Positions 1 through 8,884 are shown, counted from the first letter of the stretch. The stretch: 64,000 bases of DNA from Paraclostridium bifermentans (GCF_019916025.1 NZ_CP079737.1:620001-684000), one strand, 5' to 3'. A program made the numbers and translations. Notes: generated from the sequence alone by a model not told the origin.

Positions 1-1941
1 ATCGAAGAAAATAAAGAGCTTGCTATAATGAGTAAAAGGTTAGCTACAATAATTAGAGATGTTCCAATTGATTTTGATTTAGAAAAATTAGAATTTGGAA
101 ATTATGATAAGTCAAAACTAATAGAGGTATTTAATGAACTTGATTTCAACAGCTTAATAGCTAGGTTGGATTCAAACGCAGAAGAATTAAAAGTAATAGT
201 AAATAAACTTGAAGACGTTAAAGAATTTATAAACAAAGCAAAAAATAGTAAAAAGCTAATATTAAAAACTATTTCTAAAAGCGGAAATATTCTAGAAAAA
301 AACATAATGCAAATTTATTTAAGTGTTGATGGAGAAGAATTATTTTGGGTTGATGAAAGTCAAATAGATGAAATAAAGGAACTATTAGTAGATGAAGATT
401 TAAGAGTTTATGGATATAACTTAAAAGAAGATTATATAGCTCTAAGACCTTATGGAATATCTTTAAGTAATATTTACTTTGATATAGCTATAGCAGAGTA
501 TTTAATAGACTCTAGCAGCTCTAACTATACATATGATTCAATTGCGATGAACTATTTTGGACAAAAAATAAAATCATCTGAAGAATTGTTAGGGAAAGGC
601 GTTAAAGCAAAACAATATGAAGATCTAGAAAAAGAAGAACTAGACAATACAATTGGAAGCATAGTTCAATTAGTTGAAAAAGTAACTCCTAAAATGGAAG
701 AAAAATTAGTTGATATGGATATGGACGGTCTGTTTTACCATGTAGAAATGCCTTTAGTAGAAGTGCTAGGATATATGGAGTATGAAGGTGTTATGGTAGA
801 TAAAGATAAATTAATAGAATTAGGTGAAGAATTTAAAATATCTATAGATAAACTAGAAAAAGACATATACAATCTTGCAGGAGAAGAATTTAACATTAAT
901 TCTCCAAAACAGTTAGGTGTTATTTTATTTGAAAAATTAGAACTTCCAGTAATTAAAAAGACTAAAACAGGATATTCAACTAATGCTGAAGTATTAGAAC
1001 ACTTAAGTGATAAGCATGAAATTATAGACAAGATAACTGAATATAGACAAATTGTAAAGTTAAAATCTACTTATGTAGACGGGCTTATAAATATAATAAA
1101 TCCTATAAGTCACAGAATCCATTCATCATTTAATCAAACAATAACAACAACTGGAAGGATTTCATCTACAGATCCTAACTTACAAAACATACCTGTAAGG
1201 TTAGAATTAGGTAGAAATATAAGAAAAGTATTTATAGCAGATAAAGGCTTTAAATTAGTAGATGCAGACTACTCACAAATCGAATTAAGGGTTCTAGCAC
1301 ATATGAGTCAAGATGAGCATATGATAGATGCATTTAACCATAACGTAGATATTCATACTAAAACTGCATCACAAGTATTTGGTATTGATATAAATGATGT
1401 AACAAGTGAGCAAAGAAGTGCCGCAAAAGCAGTAAACTTTGGTATAGTATATGGTATAAGTGATTTTGGATTAGCTAAAAATTTACATATACCAGTTAAG
1501 GAAGCAAAAAACTATATTGATAGTTACTTAAATACTTATGAAGATATAAAATCATATATGGATAGTACAATTGAAGAAGCAAAAGAAGATGGATACGTAA
1601 AAACTATTTTAAATAGAAGAAGATATATACCGGAAATAAAATCTTCTAATACAATACTTAAAAATTTAGGAAAAAGATTGGCTATGAATGCGCCGATACA
1701 AGGAAGTGCCGCTGACATCATAAAAATAGCTATGGTTAATGTGCATAAAAAATTAGAAGAAAGAGATTTAAAATCCAAATTAGTGCTTCAAGTTCACGAT
1801 GAACTTATAATTGAATGCATTGAAGATGAAGTAGAAGAAGTATCTAAGATTGTAAAAGATGAAATGGAACATGCTGTATCTATGGATGTTAATTTAGATG
1901 TAGATTTAAATACCGGATACTCTTGGTATGAAACAAAGTAG
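1..1941 (+). CDS. polA: DNA polymerase I, 5'-truncated by the window edge
   Basis: Family A DNA polymerase for repair and Okazaki-fragment processing. The frame is open from base 1 and the first visible residues (IEENKELAIMSKRLATIIRD) match the end of the 5' nuclease region, so about 240 N-terminal residues lie outside the window; the ATG at 28 is internal. Polymerase motif A (DYSQIELR, near base 1267), motif B (RSAAKAVNFGIVYG, near 1415) and motif C (QVHDELI, near 1789) are intact. The central 3'-5' exonuclease-like domain lacks the metal-binding D-x-E of the first exo motif, so proofreading is probably absent, as in many Gram-positive Pol I enzymes. coaE follows after 8 bases, a common pairing. 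Confidence 0.96.
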   Translation: MEENKELAIMSKRLATIIRDVPIDFDLEKLEFGNYDKSKLIEVFNELDFNSLIARLDSNAEELKVIVNKLEDVKEFINKAKNSKKLILKTISKSGNILEKNIMQIYLSVDGEELFWVDESQIDEIKELLVDEDLRVYGYNLKEDYIALRPYGISLSNIYFDIAIAEYLIDSSSSNYTYDSIAMNYFGQKIKSSEELLGKGVKAKQYEDLEKEELDNTIGSIVQLVEKVTPKMEEKLVDMDMDGLFYHVEMPLVEVLGYMEYEGVMVDKDKLIELGEEFKISIDKLEKDIYNLAGEEFNINSPKQLGVILFEKLELPVIKKTKTGYSTNAEVLEHLSDKHEIIDKITEYRQIVKLKSTYVDGLINIINPISHRIHSSFNQTITTTGRISSTDPNLQNIPVRLELGRNIRKVFIADKGFKLVDADYSQIELRVLAHMSQDEHMIDAFNHNVDIHTKTASQVFGIDINDVTSEQRSAAKAVNFGIVYGISDFGLAKNLHIPVKEAKNYIDSYLNTYEDIKSYMDSTIEEAKEDGYVKTILNRRRYIPEIKSSNTILKNLGKRLAMNAPIQGSAADIIKIAMVNVHKKLEERDLKSKLVLQVHDELIIECIEDEVEEVSKIVKDEMEHAVSMDVNLDVDLNTGYSWYETK

Positions 1942-1949
1942 GTGATAAG

Positions 1950-2552
1950 ATGTTGGTAATTGGACTAACAGGAAACATAGGCTGTGGAAAAAGCAGTTTG
2001 TCAAAAATTCTAGAAGAAAACTATTTTGATATAATTGATGCGGATTTAATATCTAGAGAAATTATGAATAACAGTGATTTGCTAAAAGAGATATTTGATA
2101 CTTTTGGTGATAATATAAAAAGAAACGATGGAACTCTAGATAGAAAAAAACTTGGAGAAATAGTTTTTAATGATGATAAAAAGTTAATTGAATTAAATTC
2201 ATTGACTCATCCAGCTATAAAAAAAGAGATAATAAAAAAAATAAATAATATAAAATTAAATAATAAAGATATTGCGATAATTGATGCGGCTTTACTGATA
2301 GAAGGAAACTTTTTAGATTTGGTAGATAAGTTAGTTGTTATTACATGTAATGAAAATATTCAACTAGAAAGAATAATTAACAGAGACAATATTACAAAGA
2401 ATGAAGCTATGAGCCGTATAAATTCACAAATGAGTCAATCTGAAAAAATTAAATTTGGAGATTATATAATAGATAATTCAGGGGATAGAGAGAAGCTAAT
2501 CTATGATGCAAGTAAACTAATAACACATATAAAGGAGAAATGGTGTGAATAA
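1950..2552 (+). CDS. coaE: Dephospho-CoA kinase
   Basis: Phosphorylates the 3' hydroxyl of dephospho-CoA, the last step of coenzyme A synthesis, in the cytoplasm. The P-loop is at the extreme N-terminus (GLTGNIGCGKSS, residues 5-16), followed by the D-A-D substrate-binding segment and the H-P motif (LTHPAIKKEI) typical of CoaE. At 200 aa the length is normal. It lies directly behind polA, so the two are probably co-transcribed, and its last 8 bases overlap the start of the transglycosylase gene. Confidence 0.95.
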   Translation: MLVIGLTGNIGCGKSSLSKILEENYFDIIDADLISREIMNNSDLLKEIFDTFGDNIKRNDGTLDRKKLGEIVFNDDKKLIELNSLTHPAIKKEIIKKINNIKLNNKDIAIIDAALLIEGNFLDLVDKLVVITCNENIQLERIINRDNITKNEAMSRINSQMSQSEKIKFGDYIIDNSGDREKLIYDASKLITHIKEKWCE

Positions 2553-3114
2553 AAAAAGATATATAACTATATTTATAATCTTTATGTTGTTAGTTTTAGG
2601 AGTAATATCAATAAGACAAAAATTGGTGTTAAAATTATTACATCCGAGATTATACGAGGAATATGTAGAGACATATTCTAAAGAGTTTTCAATAGATGAA
2701 AATTTAGTATATAGTATAATGAAAGTAGAAAGCAAATTTAACAAAAACGCTATATCCAATAAAAAGGCCAAAGGATTGATGCAAATAAGTGATATAACTC
2801 AAAAATGGGCACAAGATGAGTTGAAATTAGGAAAAGTTGATATATTTGATCCTGAAACTAATATAAAAATAGGTTGTTGGTATTTGAGTAAGTTATATAA
2901 GGAATTTAACGATTTAGATTTAGTTATAGCTGCTTATAATGGAGGATCAGGGAATGTAAATAAATGGTTAAATGATGAAGCTTATAGTAAAGATGGTAAT
3001 AAATTGCATAAAATACCATTTAATGAAACTAAAAATTACTTAGGCAAAGTTAAAGAGAACTATATTATTTACAAGTCATTGTATGGAGAGGAAGAAGCTA
3101 ATGAAAAGAATTAA
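2545..3114 (+). CDS. Membrane-anchored lytic transglycosylase (SLT domain)
   Basis: Predicted peptidoglycan lytic transglycosylase, cleaving the MurNAc-GlcNAc bond outside the membrane. Residues 5-22 form one hydrophobic segment, acting as a signal anchor. The SLT fold follows: the catalytic glutamate lies in KVESKFN (about residue 61), then GLMQIS, and the AAYNGGSGNV motif near residue 133. The length of 189 aa fits short Gram-positive SLT proteins. The start is a GTG that overlaps the coaE stop and has AAAGGAGA at a good distance. The downstream lipoprotein gene starts inside its 3' end, so coaE, this gene and the next are translationally linked. Confidence 0.88.
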   Translation: MNKKRYITIFIIFMLLVLGVISIRQKLVLKLLHPRLYEEYVETYSKEFSIDENLVYSIMKVESKFNKNAISNKKAKGLMQISDITQKWAQDELKLGKVDIFDPETNIKIGCWYLSKLYKEFNDLDLVIAAYNGGSGNVNKWLNDEAYSKDGNKLHKIPFNETKNYLGKVKENYIIYKSLYGEEEANEKN

Positions 3115-4831
3115 AGTAGTGACGGTTATTATGACTATTATGCTTGCTGTTTCTGGGTGTGGCAAAGGTGATAGTAACAAAGACAAAAATGAAAAGCAAA
3201 ATGTAAGTGAAAATAATAATTTAGAATATATACATTTATCTATGGTAAATCCTGAAACAATAAATCCTATAAATAATAATAATCAATCTGTTGGATATAT
3301 TTTGGATTTAGTTTATGATAGCTTATTTACAATAGATAGTAACTATAATGCCGTTCCACAATTAGTAGAGGAGTACTCTATGGCATCTGACGGTAGAAGT
3401 ATAAATATAAAATTAAAAGATGTTAACTGGCATAATGGTAAGCCTGTTACATCTGATGATGTAGAGTTCACAATAGACTCAATAAAGAGGTCAGAAAATA
3501 GTTCGTATAAACCTTTAGTTGAAAATATATCATCAGTAACTTCTACAGATAATAAAAATTTAACTATACACTTTACTCAACCGTATGCATTTTCTATAGA
3601 TAATTTAATATTTCCTATAGTTAGTAAATCAGAATTAAGTGGATTAAATGTAGCAGAGTCAAAAGATTATAAAAATAACATGGTTGGAAGTGGAGCATAT
3701 AAAATATCTAAATTTAATAAAAAATCTAATATGGTATTAACACTTAATGAAGATTACTATGATAAAGAGAAAATAAAAGATGCAAAAAAAGAGATTAATG
3801 TAATGATTGTACCAGACGAGGCAGCTCAAGTTTCTATGACTTTAGCTTTATCAAGTGATATAACTAAGGTTGGAATTAGTGATTTAAGTGAATTCCAAGA
3901 AGATGAATTTAAAATTACTAATTATGAAGGAAGAGGATATGAATATATGATATTTAATTATAGTAATCCTATAATGAATGATATCAATTTTAGAAAAGCA
4001 ATTTCATATGGTATAGATAAAAAGAAAATTCTATCGGAAGCTTATTTAGGGAATGTATCAGATGTTAATTTCCCATTACATTCTAAGTCTAAATATTATG
4101 ATTCAAGTATAAAACCAATAGGATATAATGTTGAAAAAGCTAAAGAAAGCTTAGGCAAAATAGACATAGATAAAGTTAATTCTAATGCTGCAGGCAAAGA
4201 TGATGCTTCTAAAAAAGAAGAAAATAATAAAAAAGAAGAAAATAATAAAAAAGAAGAAGCAGCTAAAAAGGAAGAAAATAGTAAGAAAGAAGAAACAAAT
4301 AAAGAATCTAAAGAAGCTAAAAAAGCAAGAGAAGAAAAAGAAAAAAGTGAAAAATTAAAAGAAGCTATTAAGAATTTAAATTTAAAAATAGTTGTAAATA
4401 AAGAAAATAGTGAAAGAGTTAAAGCTGCCCACTTAATAAGAGAAAATCTAAATGAGATGGGAATAAAATCTACTGTAGAAGAACTTGAAGGGGATGCGTT
4501 AGCTCAAGCATTAGATAAAAAGGAATATGATTTAGCGTTAGTTGGATGGGAATTATCATCAGTGCCAGACGCTACAGATATAATAAACTACAGTGGATAC
4601 ACTAATGAAAAATTAACAAATTATCTAAATTCATTAAAAAGTTCTAAGAGTGTAGATGATACGAAGAGTATATATAAATCTATTCAAAAATACGTTAATG
4701 ACAATGTAGCATTTGTAAGTTTAGGTATAACTGATGATTATTTAGTAACAAATAAAAGAATAACAGGAAATTTAAAACCTAATGACTTTGATATATATGA
4801 AGGTATATACAACCTAGGTTTTAAAGAATAA
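3101..4831 (+). CDS. Oligopeptide-type ABC transporter substrate-binding lipoprotein
   Basis: SBP_bac_5 (OppA/DppA-like) extracellular solute-binding protein. I start at 3101 rather than an in-frame ATG at 3083 because GGAGAGGAAG precedes it and the signal peptide then reads correctly (MKRIKVVTVIMTIMLAVSGC), ending in a lipobox with Cys20 as lipid anchor. Family landmarks include SLFTIDSNYNAVPQLVEEYS and VNWHNGKPVTSDDVEFTI. A lysine/glutamate-rich stretch of about 55 residues (roughly 365-420) interrupts the C-terminal lobe and is built from tandem 18-base repeats. No permease or ATPase genes are adjacent, so the ligand and transport partner are unknown. It could be a sensor or an orphan binding protein. 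Confidence 0.85.
   Translation: MKRIKVVTVIMTIMLAVSGCGKGDSNKDKNEKQNVSENNNLEYIHLSMVNPETINPINNNNQSVGYILDLVYDSLFTIDSNYNAVPQLVEEYSMASDGRSINIKLKDVNWHNGKPVTSDDVEFTIDSIKRSENSSYKPLVENISSVTSTDNKNLTIHFTQPYAFSIDNLIFPIVSKSELSGLNVAESKDYKNNMVGSGAYKISKFNKKSNMVLTLNEDYYDKEKIKDAKKEINVMIVPDEAAQVSMTLALSSDITKVGISDLSEFQEDEFKITNYEGRGYEYMIFNYSNPIMNDINFRKAISYGIDKKKILSEAYLGNVSDVNFPLHSKSKYYDSSIKPIGYNVEKAKESLGKIDIDKVNSNAAGKDDASKKEENNKKEENNKKEEAAKKEENSKKEETNKESKEAKKAREEKEKSEKLKEAIKNLNLKIVVNKENSERVKAAHLIRENLNEMGIKSTVEELEGDALAQALDKKEYDLALVGWELSSVPDATDIINYSGYTNEKLTNYLNSLKSSKSVDDTKSIYKSIQKYVNDNVAFVSLGITDDYLVTNKRITGNLKPNDFDIYEGIYNLGFKE
4211..4318 (+). repeat. Tandem 18-base coding repeat (KKEENN-type)
   Basis: Six consecutive 18-base units inside the binding-protein gene. 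Units 1 and 2 (4211-4228, 4229-4246) are identical and encode KKEENN; units 3-6 have diverged (KKEEAA, KKEENS, KKEETN, KESKEA). All keep the reading frame, so the array is a length-variable charged linker rather than a disruption. Confidence 0.85.
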
Positions 4832-4883
4832 TATATATGGGTATATAAGAATTAAGATTTTAAAATTACAGAGGTGATAACAT

Positions 4884-5096
4884 ATGAGAAAAAAATTATT
4901 AGTAGATGGAATGAGTTGTATGAATTGTGTGAGACATCTTAAAGAAGCTCTACAAGAAGATATAAAAGGTGTAGAAGTAATAGATATAAGCTTAGAAAAT
5001 AAATGTGCTGTAGTTGAAGTAAATGATAATGTATCTGATGAGATGATAAAAGCAGTAATAGATGATTTAGGATATGAGTTAAAAGGAATAGAATAA
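4884..5096 (+). CDS. Heavy-metal-associated domain protein (CopZ-like)
   Basis: A 70-aa single-domain protein with the HMA fold. The metal-binding loop GMSCMNC (residues 9-15) supplies the C-x-x-C pair that binds Cu(I) or another soft metal in copper chaperones and P-type ATPase N-domains. The start is supported by AGAGGTGATAAC just upstream. It stands alone between the lipoprotein gene and a terminator, with no copper ATPase or CsoR-type repressor nearby, so the metal and partner cannot be read from context. Confidence 0.85.
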   Translation: MRKKLLVDGMSCMNCVRHLKEALQEDIKGVEVIDISLENKCAVVEVNDNVSDEMIKAVIDDLGYELKGIE

Positions 5097-5102
5097 ATAA
5101 AA

Positions 5103-5133
5103 ATACCAGTAGGAAACTACTGGTATTTTTTTA
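5103..5133. terminator. Bidirectional intrinsic terminator
   Basis: Perfect 11-bp stem (AATACCAGTAG with CTACTGGTATT) and GAAA loop followed by a T run. It serves the HMA gene; the A-rich left flank allows weaker use from the minus strand for the converging arginase gene. Confidence 0.85.
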
Positions 5134-5151
5134 TGCTTGAGAAAAATATAT

Positions 5152-6054
5152 CTATTTTAAGTTTTTAAAAACTGTGTCTACTATATCGATGGCTATGTCA
5201 GCGGTAATATCATCTTTATCTAATGCTGGATTAAGTTCAACTAAATCCATTGACTTAACTAAACCTGATTCTAAAAGTTTAGCAAGAAGATACTTAGATT
5301 CATCAACGGTAAAACCATTCTCAACTCTAGTTCCAGTACCAGGTACATATTGAGAATCTATAAAATCTAAATCAAAACTAATATGTATTGCTTGTATGTT
5401 TTTACTATGTAAACTAGATAAAATACAACTTATTACAGAATCTACCCCTTTATTAGTTAGATCTTCAGGATAGTACATATTCATATTTGTATTTTGAATA
5501 AACTCTTTTTCTCCAGAATCTATATCTCTACCACCTATATGATAAACGTTATCTTCTGATATCTTAATATTTTCAGTATATAAGTTTTTTAATTCACTAT
5601 GACCATATCCCATTAAAGAAGCCAATGGCATACCGTGTACATTTTTAGATTCGGATGTTTCAAATGTATTTATATCTCCATGAGCATCAAACCATACCAC
5701 TGCAAATTTTTTATCGAAATACTCACTAACACCAGAAATACTTCCAAGAGCTATAGAGTGGTCACCACCAACTATAAGTGGAAAATATCCAGTTTTTAAA
5801 GATGTATTTACAGCATGTGCAAGATTGGTGTTTATATCTAATAATGGTTTAAAGTACTTCATATCAGAGTGAGAAGCAAATTTTTCACTTTCATCAACAC
5901 TTTCAACATATAAATTACCAAGATCATAAACTTGGTGATTATACTTCTTTATTGTTTGTATGATTCCTTTTTCTCTTAATTTATCAGGACCTAATTGAGG
6001 TCCTAATTTATCACAACCATAAAATGTAGGTACTCCTATAATATTTATATTCAT
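5152..6054 (-). CDS. rocF: Arginase (ureohydrolase family)
   Basis: Binuclear manganese ureohydrolase that most likely splits arginine to ornithine and urea. Manganese-ligand motifs are complete: GGDHS (near residue 98), DAHGD (near 124) and SFDLDFID (near 226). The segment PGTGTRVENGFT resembles arginases more than agmatinases, but agmatine as substrate is not excluded. At 300 aa it is a normal length. It is a single minus-strand gene preceded by GGAGGGT at a good distance. It may supply ornithine to fermentative amino-acid metabolism; no ornithine pathway genes are next to it. Confidence 0.88.
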   Translation of the reverse strand: MNINIIGVPTFYGCDKLGPQLGPDKLREKGIIQTIKKYNHQVYDLGNLYVESVDESEKFASHSDMKYFKPLLDINTNLAHAVNTSLKTGYFPLIVGGDHSIALGSISGVSEYFDKKFAVVWFDAHGDINTFETSESKNVHGMPLASLMGYGHSELKNLYTENIKISEDNVYHIGGRDIDSGEKEFIQNTNMNMYYPEDLTNKGVDSVISCILSSLHSKNIQAIHISFDLDFIDSQYVPGTGTRVENGFTVDESKYLLAKLLESGLVKSMDLVELNPALDKDDITADIAIDIVDTVFKNLK

Positions 6055-6418
6055 GACTAACCCTCCTGTATATCTAATCTCTACCCGTGTTATATTTTAT
6101 CATAATGCTTTTGAGAAAACCTAAATTAATAAAAATTTAGGTTTATTTATTCTATCAAATTCAATTTCATTAGTCGTAAAAAAAAAGACTTCTATTGGGG
6201 GAAATAATAGAAGTCTAAATTGGGGAGATTGAGTATGTTTGATTTACATTAATATTATTTGACAAATAAGAAAAATATATACATAAATATTAAAATAAAA
6301 ATTATATTAATAGATATATAATATGAGATTAATACATATATAAAACTATATAATACTTATAAAAAGAAACTTTTATTGATTGATTGAATATAATGTAAGT
6401 ATCAAAGGGGGGGATATC
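6055..6418. other. Intergenic region with two hairpins and no long ORF
   Basis: A 364-base gap between divergent genes. It contains a hairpin at 6118-6143 (AACCTAAATT pairing with AATTTAGGTT), a stronger minus-strand terminator-like hairpin listed separately, and very AT-rich DNA. On the plus strand a GGGGAG sequence precedes a five-codon frame (ATG at 6234, encoding MFDLH); it is too short to call a gene. I see no known riboswitch. Confidence 0.6.
6176..6216 (-). terminator. Orphan minus-strand intrinsic terminator
   Basis: An 11-bp perfect stem (AGACTTCTATT pairing with AATAGAAGTCT, loop of 9) is flanked on its left by about ten A residues, so a minus-strand transcript would end in a strong hairpin plus U run. 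No minus-strand gene lies to its right, so what it terminates is unclear: possibly a small RNA from 6217-6418. Confidence 0.6.
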
Positions 6419-7027
6419 ATGGAGCCTATAGAACATAATGAGGACCTAAAAAAAATTATACTTGATATGACCCAAAAAGAATTTCAAGGCTCAACTTCTA
6501 ATAAAGGGGCTTTGAGGTATATTGAAGGTAAGATAAATTCGGTTATAGATGAAAGTATAAGTGAGTTTCATGATGAAGATTTAAATGTACAAACATATAT
6601 AAAAACTTTAAAAAGAGGAGCATATCAACAAAATATAAGTGAGATTGCAAAAATAATTAAAGGCGAAGAAATTTTCAAATCAAAAGCAGAGTTAATAAAA
6701 TTTGCTAGATATTTAGGAATGAATGTAAATGCGAAGCAATCATATAAGATACTATTAAAAAAAGTATCGACTAATATATATGAAAATAAAGATTATTACA
6801 ATAAAAAATATATATACTATACAAAGAAAAACAGCACTTATATATTAGAGCCAGAAAAAATTAAAAATTATCTAATTGAAAATTATAAGTCAAGGGCAAG
6901 AAATGATATGAAGTCTATTGCAAAAATCCTAAATATAGATACTAAAGAAGAAGAAGGTGCAGAAGATATAAGAAAAAAAGTTATAAACTGCATAATAAAG
7001 GATAAACTAAGTAAAATTAAAAACTAA
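6419..7027 (+). CDS. Uncharacterised 202-aa cytoplasmic protein
   Basis: I do not recognise this protein. The start is set by AAAGGGGGGG seven to eight bases before ATG 6419; an in-frame TTG at 6380 has no such signal. It has no membrane segment or signal peptide, is rich in lysine, glutamate and isoleucine, and looks mostly alpha-helical. The segment at residues 77-115 (SEIAKIIKGEEIFKSKAELI) resembles a helical DNA- or RNA-binding repeat, and a similar pattern recurs near residue 165 (RNDMKSIAKILN), but no catalytic motif is evident. It is a single gene followed by its own terminator. Confidence 0.75.
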   Translation: MEPIEHNEDLKKIILDMTQKEFQGSTSNKGALRYIEGKINSVIDESISEFHDEDLNVQTYIKTLKRGAYQQNISEIAKIIKGEEIFKSKAELIKFARYLGMNVNAKQSYKILLKKVSTNIYENKDYYNKKYIYYTKKNSTYILEPEKIKNYLIENYKSRARNDMKSIAKILNIDTKEEEGAEDIRKKVINCIIKDKLSKIKN

Positions 7028-7057
7028 GGCGCTATATATTAGCGTCTTAAGTTTTTT
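7026..7057 (+). terminator. Intrinsic terminator
   Basis: A 9-bp stem (AAGGCGCTA with TAGCGTCTT, one G-T pair) and TATAT loop followed by AAGTTTTTT, ending the uncharacterised gene; the stem begins in its stop codon. Confidence 0.75.
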
Positions 7058-7096
7058 AACAACTAGAATCAATTAGATTTAGGGGATGATTACAAA

Positions 7097-7849
7097 ATGA
7101 TAAAAAAGCTATGGGCTATAATCTTTATAATTATAATAGTTATTGGAAGTTGCTTTTTAGAAGTGAATAAATTTACACCAAAAAAGGAAGTGAAAATAGT
7201 TAGTTATAATATACATAGTGGTTTAAATAAAGATATGTTTCCCAGTTTATTTGATATAATTGATTTTTTAAGAATAGAAAATGCAGATATTATATGTTTA
7301 CAAGAAGTAAATGAATCAGCAAAAGCAGGATTTCAAGTAAGTAGTTTAAAAGAAGATTTGGATATGTATTCTCATTTTGGAGCAAATGTAGTTAAATTAG
7401 GGGCAAATTATGGACTTGCAACATACTCTAAATACAAAATAATAAGCCAAAATCATATATATTTAAGCAGCAAAACGGAGCAAAGGGGAATGCTACACAC
7501 CGTGGTTAAATTAGGATTTGGAAGAAAATTAAATATCATAAATTTACACTTAGGGCTAAATGATACAGAGAGAGAGAAACAACTAAAAGAAGTAGAATCT
7601 TTTGTTAAAAACTTAGAGGATCCATACATAGTTGTGGGAGATTTTAATGATGGCAATATGGATATAAATGAAGACATTTTTAAAGATGCAGCAACAAAAG
7701 TGAATAAAGATAACACATTAACATTTTCAACTGCATTAGATAGAATTGACTATATTTTAGTTTCACCAGATATTGAAGTTATAGATTACGATGTATTAAT
7801 GAAAAACATGTCAGATCATTATCCTATAGTATCAAAGTTTAAAATTTAG
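7097..7849 (+). CDS. Exported endonuclease/exonuclease/phosphatase-family protein
   Basis: Member of the DNase I-like metal-dependent phosphoesterase superfamily. Visible motifs are SYNIHSG (about residue 36), the metal-binding glutamate in CLQEVN (about 73), VVGDFND (about 178) and the terminal SDHYPIV. Residues 5-22 are strongly hydrophobic and end in GSC, so the protein is exported and either membrane-anchored or lipidated at Cys19. The substrate could be extracellular DNA, a sugar phosphate or a phospholipid; the sequence does not decide. At 250 aa it is normal for the family. No partner gene is overlapped. Confidence 0.82.
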   Translation: MIKKLWAIIFIIIIVIGSCFLEVNKFTPKKEVKIVSYNIHSGLNKDMFPSLFDIIDFLRIENADIICLQEVNESAKAGFQVSSLKEDLDMYSHFGANVVKLGANYGLATYSKYKIISQNHIYLSSKTEQRGMLHTVVKLGFGRKLNIINLHLGLNDTEREKQLKEVESFVKNLEDPYIVVGDFNDGNMDINEDIFKDAATKVNKDNTLTFSTALDRIDYILVSPDIEVIDYDVLMKNMSDHYPIVSKFKI

Positions 7850-7911
7850 GAATAAATCATTTTTTTGTTGAATATATATTAGTAAATATATTTAAACGGG
7901 GGGACAAACTA

Positions 7912-8856
7912 ATGAATAAGAGAAGAAATATCTATAGAGGTATGAATAGAAGAAGAAACCATATATCAAAAGGTATAACTGTAGGACTAGTTGTAGTTGT
8001 ATTAGCAGGAGGAGCATTTTTTATAAAAAAATCTGATTTTAGTTTTACAGAAAAGATAAGCAGTTTAAATATTTTCAATAAAAAAGAGTTAGGATTTAAA
8101 GAATTTTCATATAAAGACTTATTAGGAAAAGGCGATGATTCTAAAAAAGAAGCAAAAACAGAAGATAAAAGTAAAGATAAAGAAGTGAAAAAAGAACAAG
8201 AAGTATCAAATGTTAGTAATGAAAATGCAAAAGTAGCAACTGTTAAAGATTGGGGAATATATTCAATTCAAATAGCTGCAATAGATAATGAAGAAGAGTT
8301 AAAGCAAATACAAAATAAATTAAGTGAATTAAAAGTACCATTTTCTACTGTTGAAGTAGACAAAGTTCAAAAGGTTCAAACATATCCTTCATTTAAAGAA
8401 GAAGAAAGCAGAAAGAATTTAGAGACATTAAAAAAAGATTTTCCAGATGCTTTTGTAACTAAATTAGAAATACCTATGCTTAGCTTGCAGTATACAGAAA
8501 AGTATTCTTATGTAGAAAGTATCTGTGGGGAGTTAAATAATTTAATAACTAACTTTGAAGAAGAATCTAAAGTATGGGATAAAAATGAAAGTAATATAGA
8601 TAAAGAAAACTATAAAAATATAATTAATAACAGGATATCTATTTTAGATAAAATAGAAAAAAATGCAAAAGATATTGATTATGATGGAATGAAAGGATTT
8701 AAGGAGAACCTACTAAAGTATACAGAGTCTGTAAAAGATAAATCGAAAAATAGCATGGAAATGGTAGAAAAAGACCAATTTAATATAAGTGAAAGTTTAC
8801 TAATGTCATCTATGCAAGGATATTATAGCTTTATAAATTCTATTAAATCTATTTAA
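7912..8856 (+). CDS. SPOR-domain membrane protein
   Basis: A 314-aa protein with a basic N-terminus (KRRNIYRGMNRRRNH), one membrane segment at residues 22-42, a lysine/glutamate-rich linker (about 73-105) and a SPOR-like domain (WGIYSIQIAAIDNEEEL to about residue 185). SPOR domains bind denuded glycan strands at septa or spore coats, so this is probably an envelope protein with its C-terminal part outside the membrane. The remaining 130 residues are helical and unrecognised. GGGGGGAC precedes the start. It is followed by its own terminator. Confidence 0.75.
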   Translation: MNKRRNIYRGMNRRRNHISKGITVGLVVVVLAGGAFFIKKSDFSFTEKISSLNIFNKKELGFKEFSYKDLLGKGDDSKKEAKTEDKSKDKEVKKEQEVSNVSNENAKVATVKDWGIYSIQIAAIDNEEELKQIQNKLSELKVPFSTVEVDKVQKVQTYPSFKEEESRKNLETLKKDFPDAFVTKLEIPMLSLQYTEKYSYVESICGELNNLITNFEEESKVWDKNESNIDKENYKNIINNRISILDKIEKNAKDIDYDGMKGFKENLLKYTESVKDKSKNSMEMVEKDQFNISESLLMSSMQGYYSFINSIKSI

Positions 8857-8884
8857 AAGTTGTTTAAAAAACAACTTTTTTTAT
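8855..8884 (+). terminator. Intrinsic terminator
   Basis: An 11-bp perfect stem (AAAAGTTGTTT with AAACAACTTTT), three-base loop and long T run, directly at the stop codon of the SPOR-domain gene. Confidence 0.88.

Noticed and set aside
6234-6251. Five-codon frame MFDLH as a gene
   Set aside because: It has a good Shine-Dalgarno but is too short to separate from chance; kept only as a remark.
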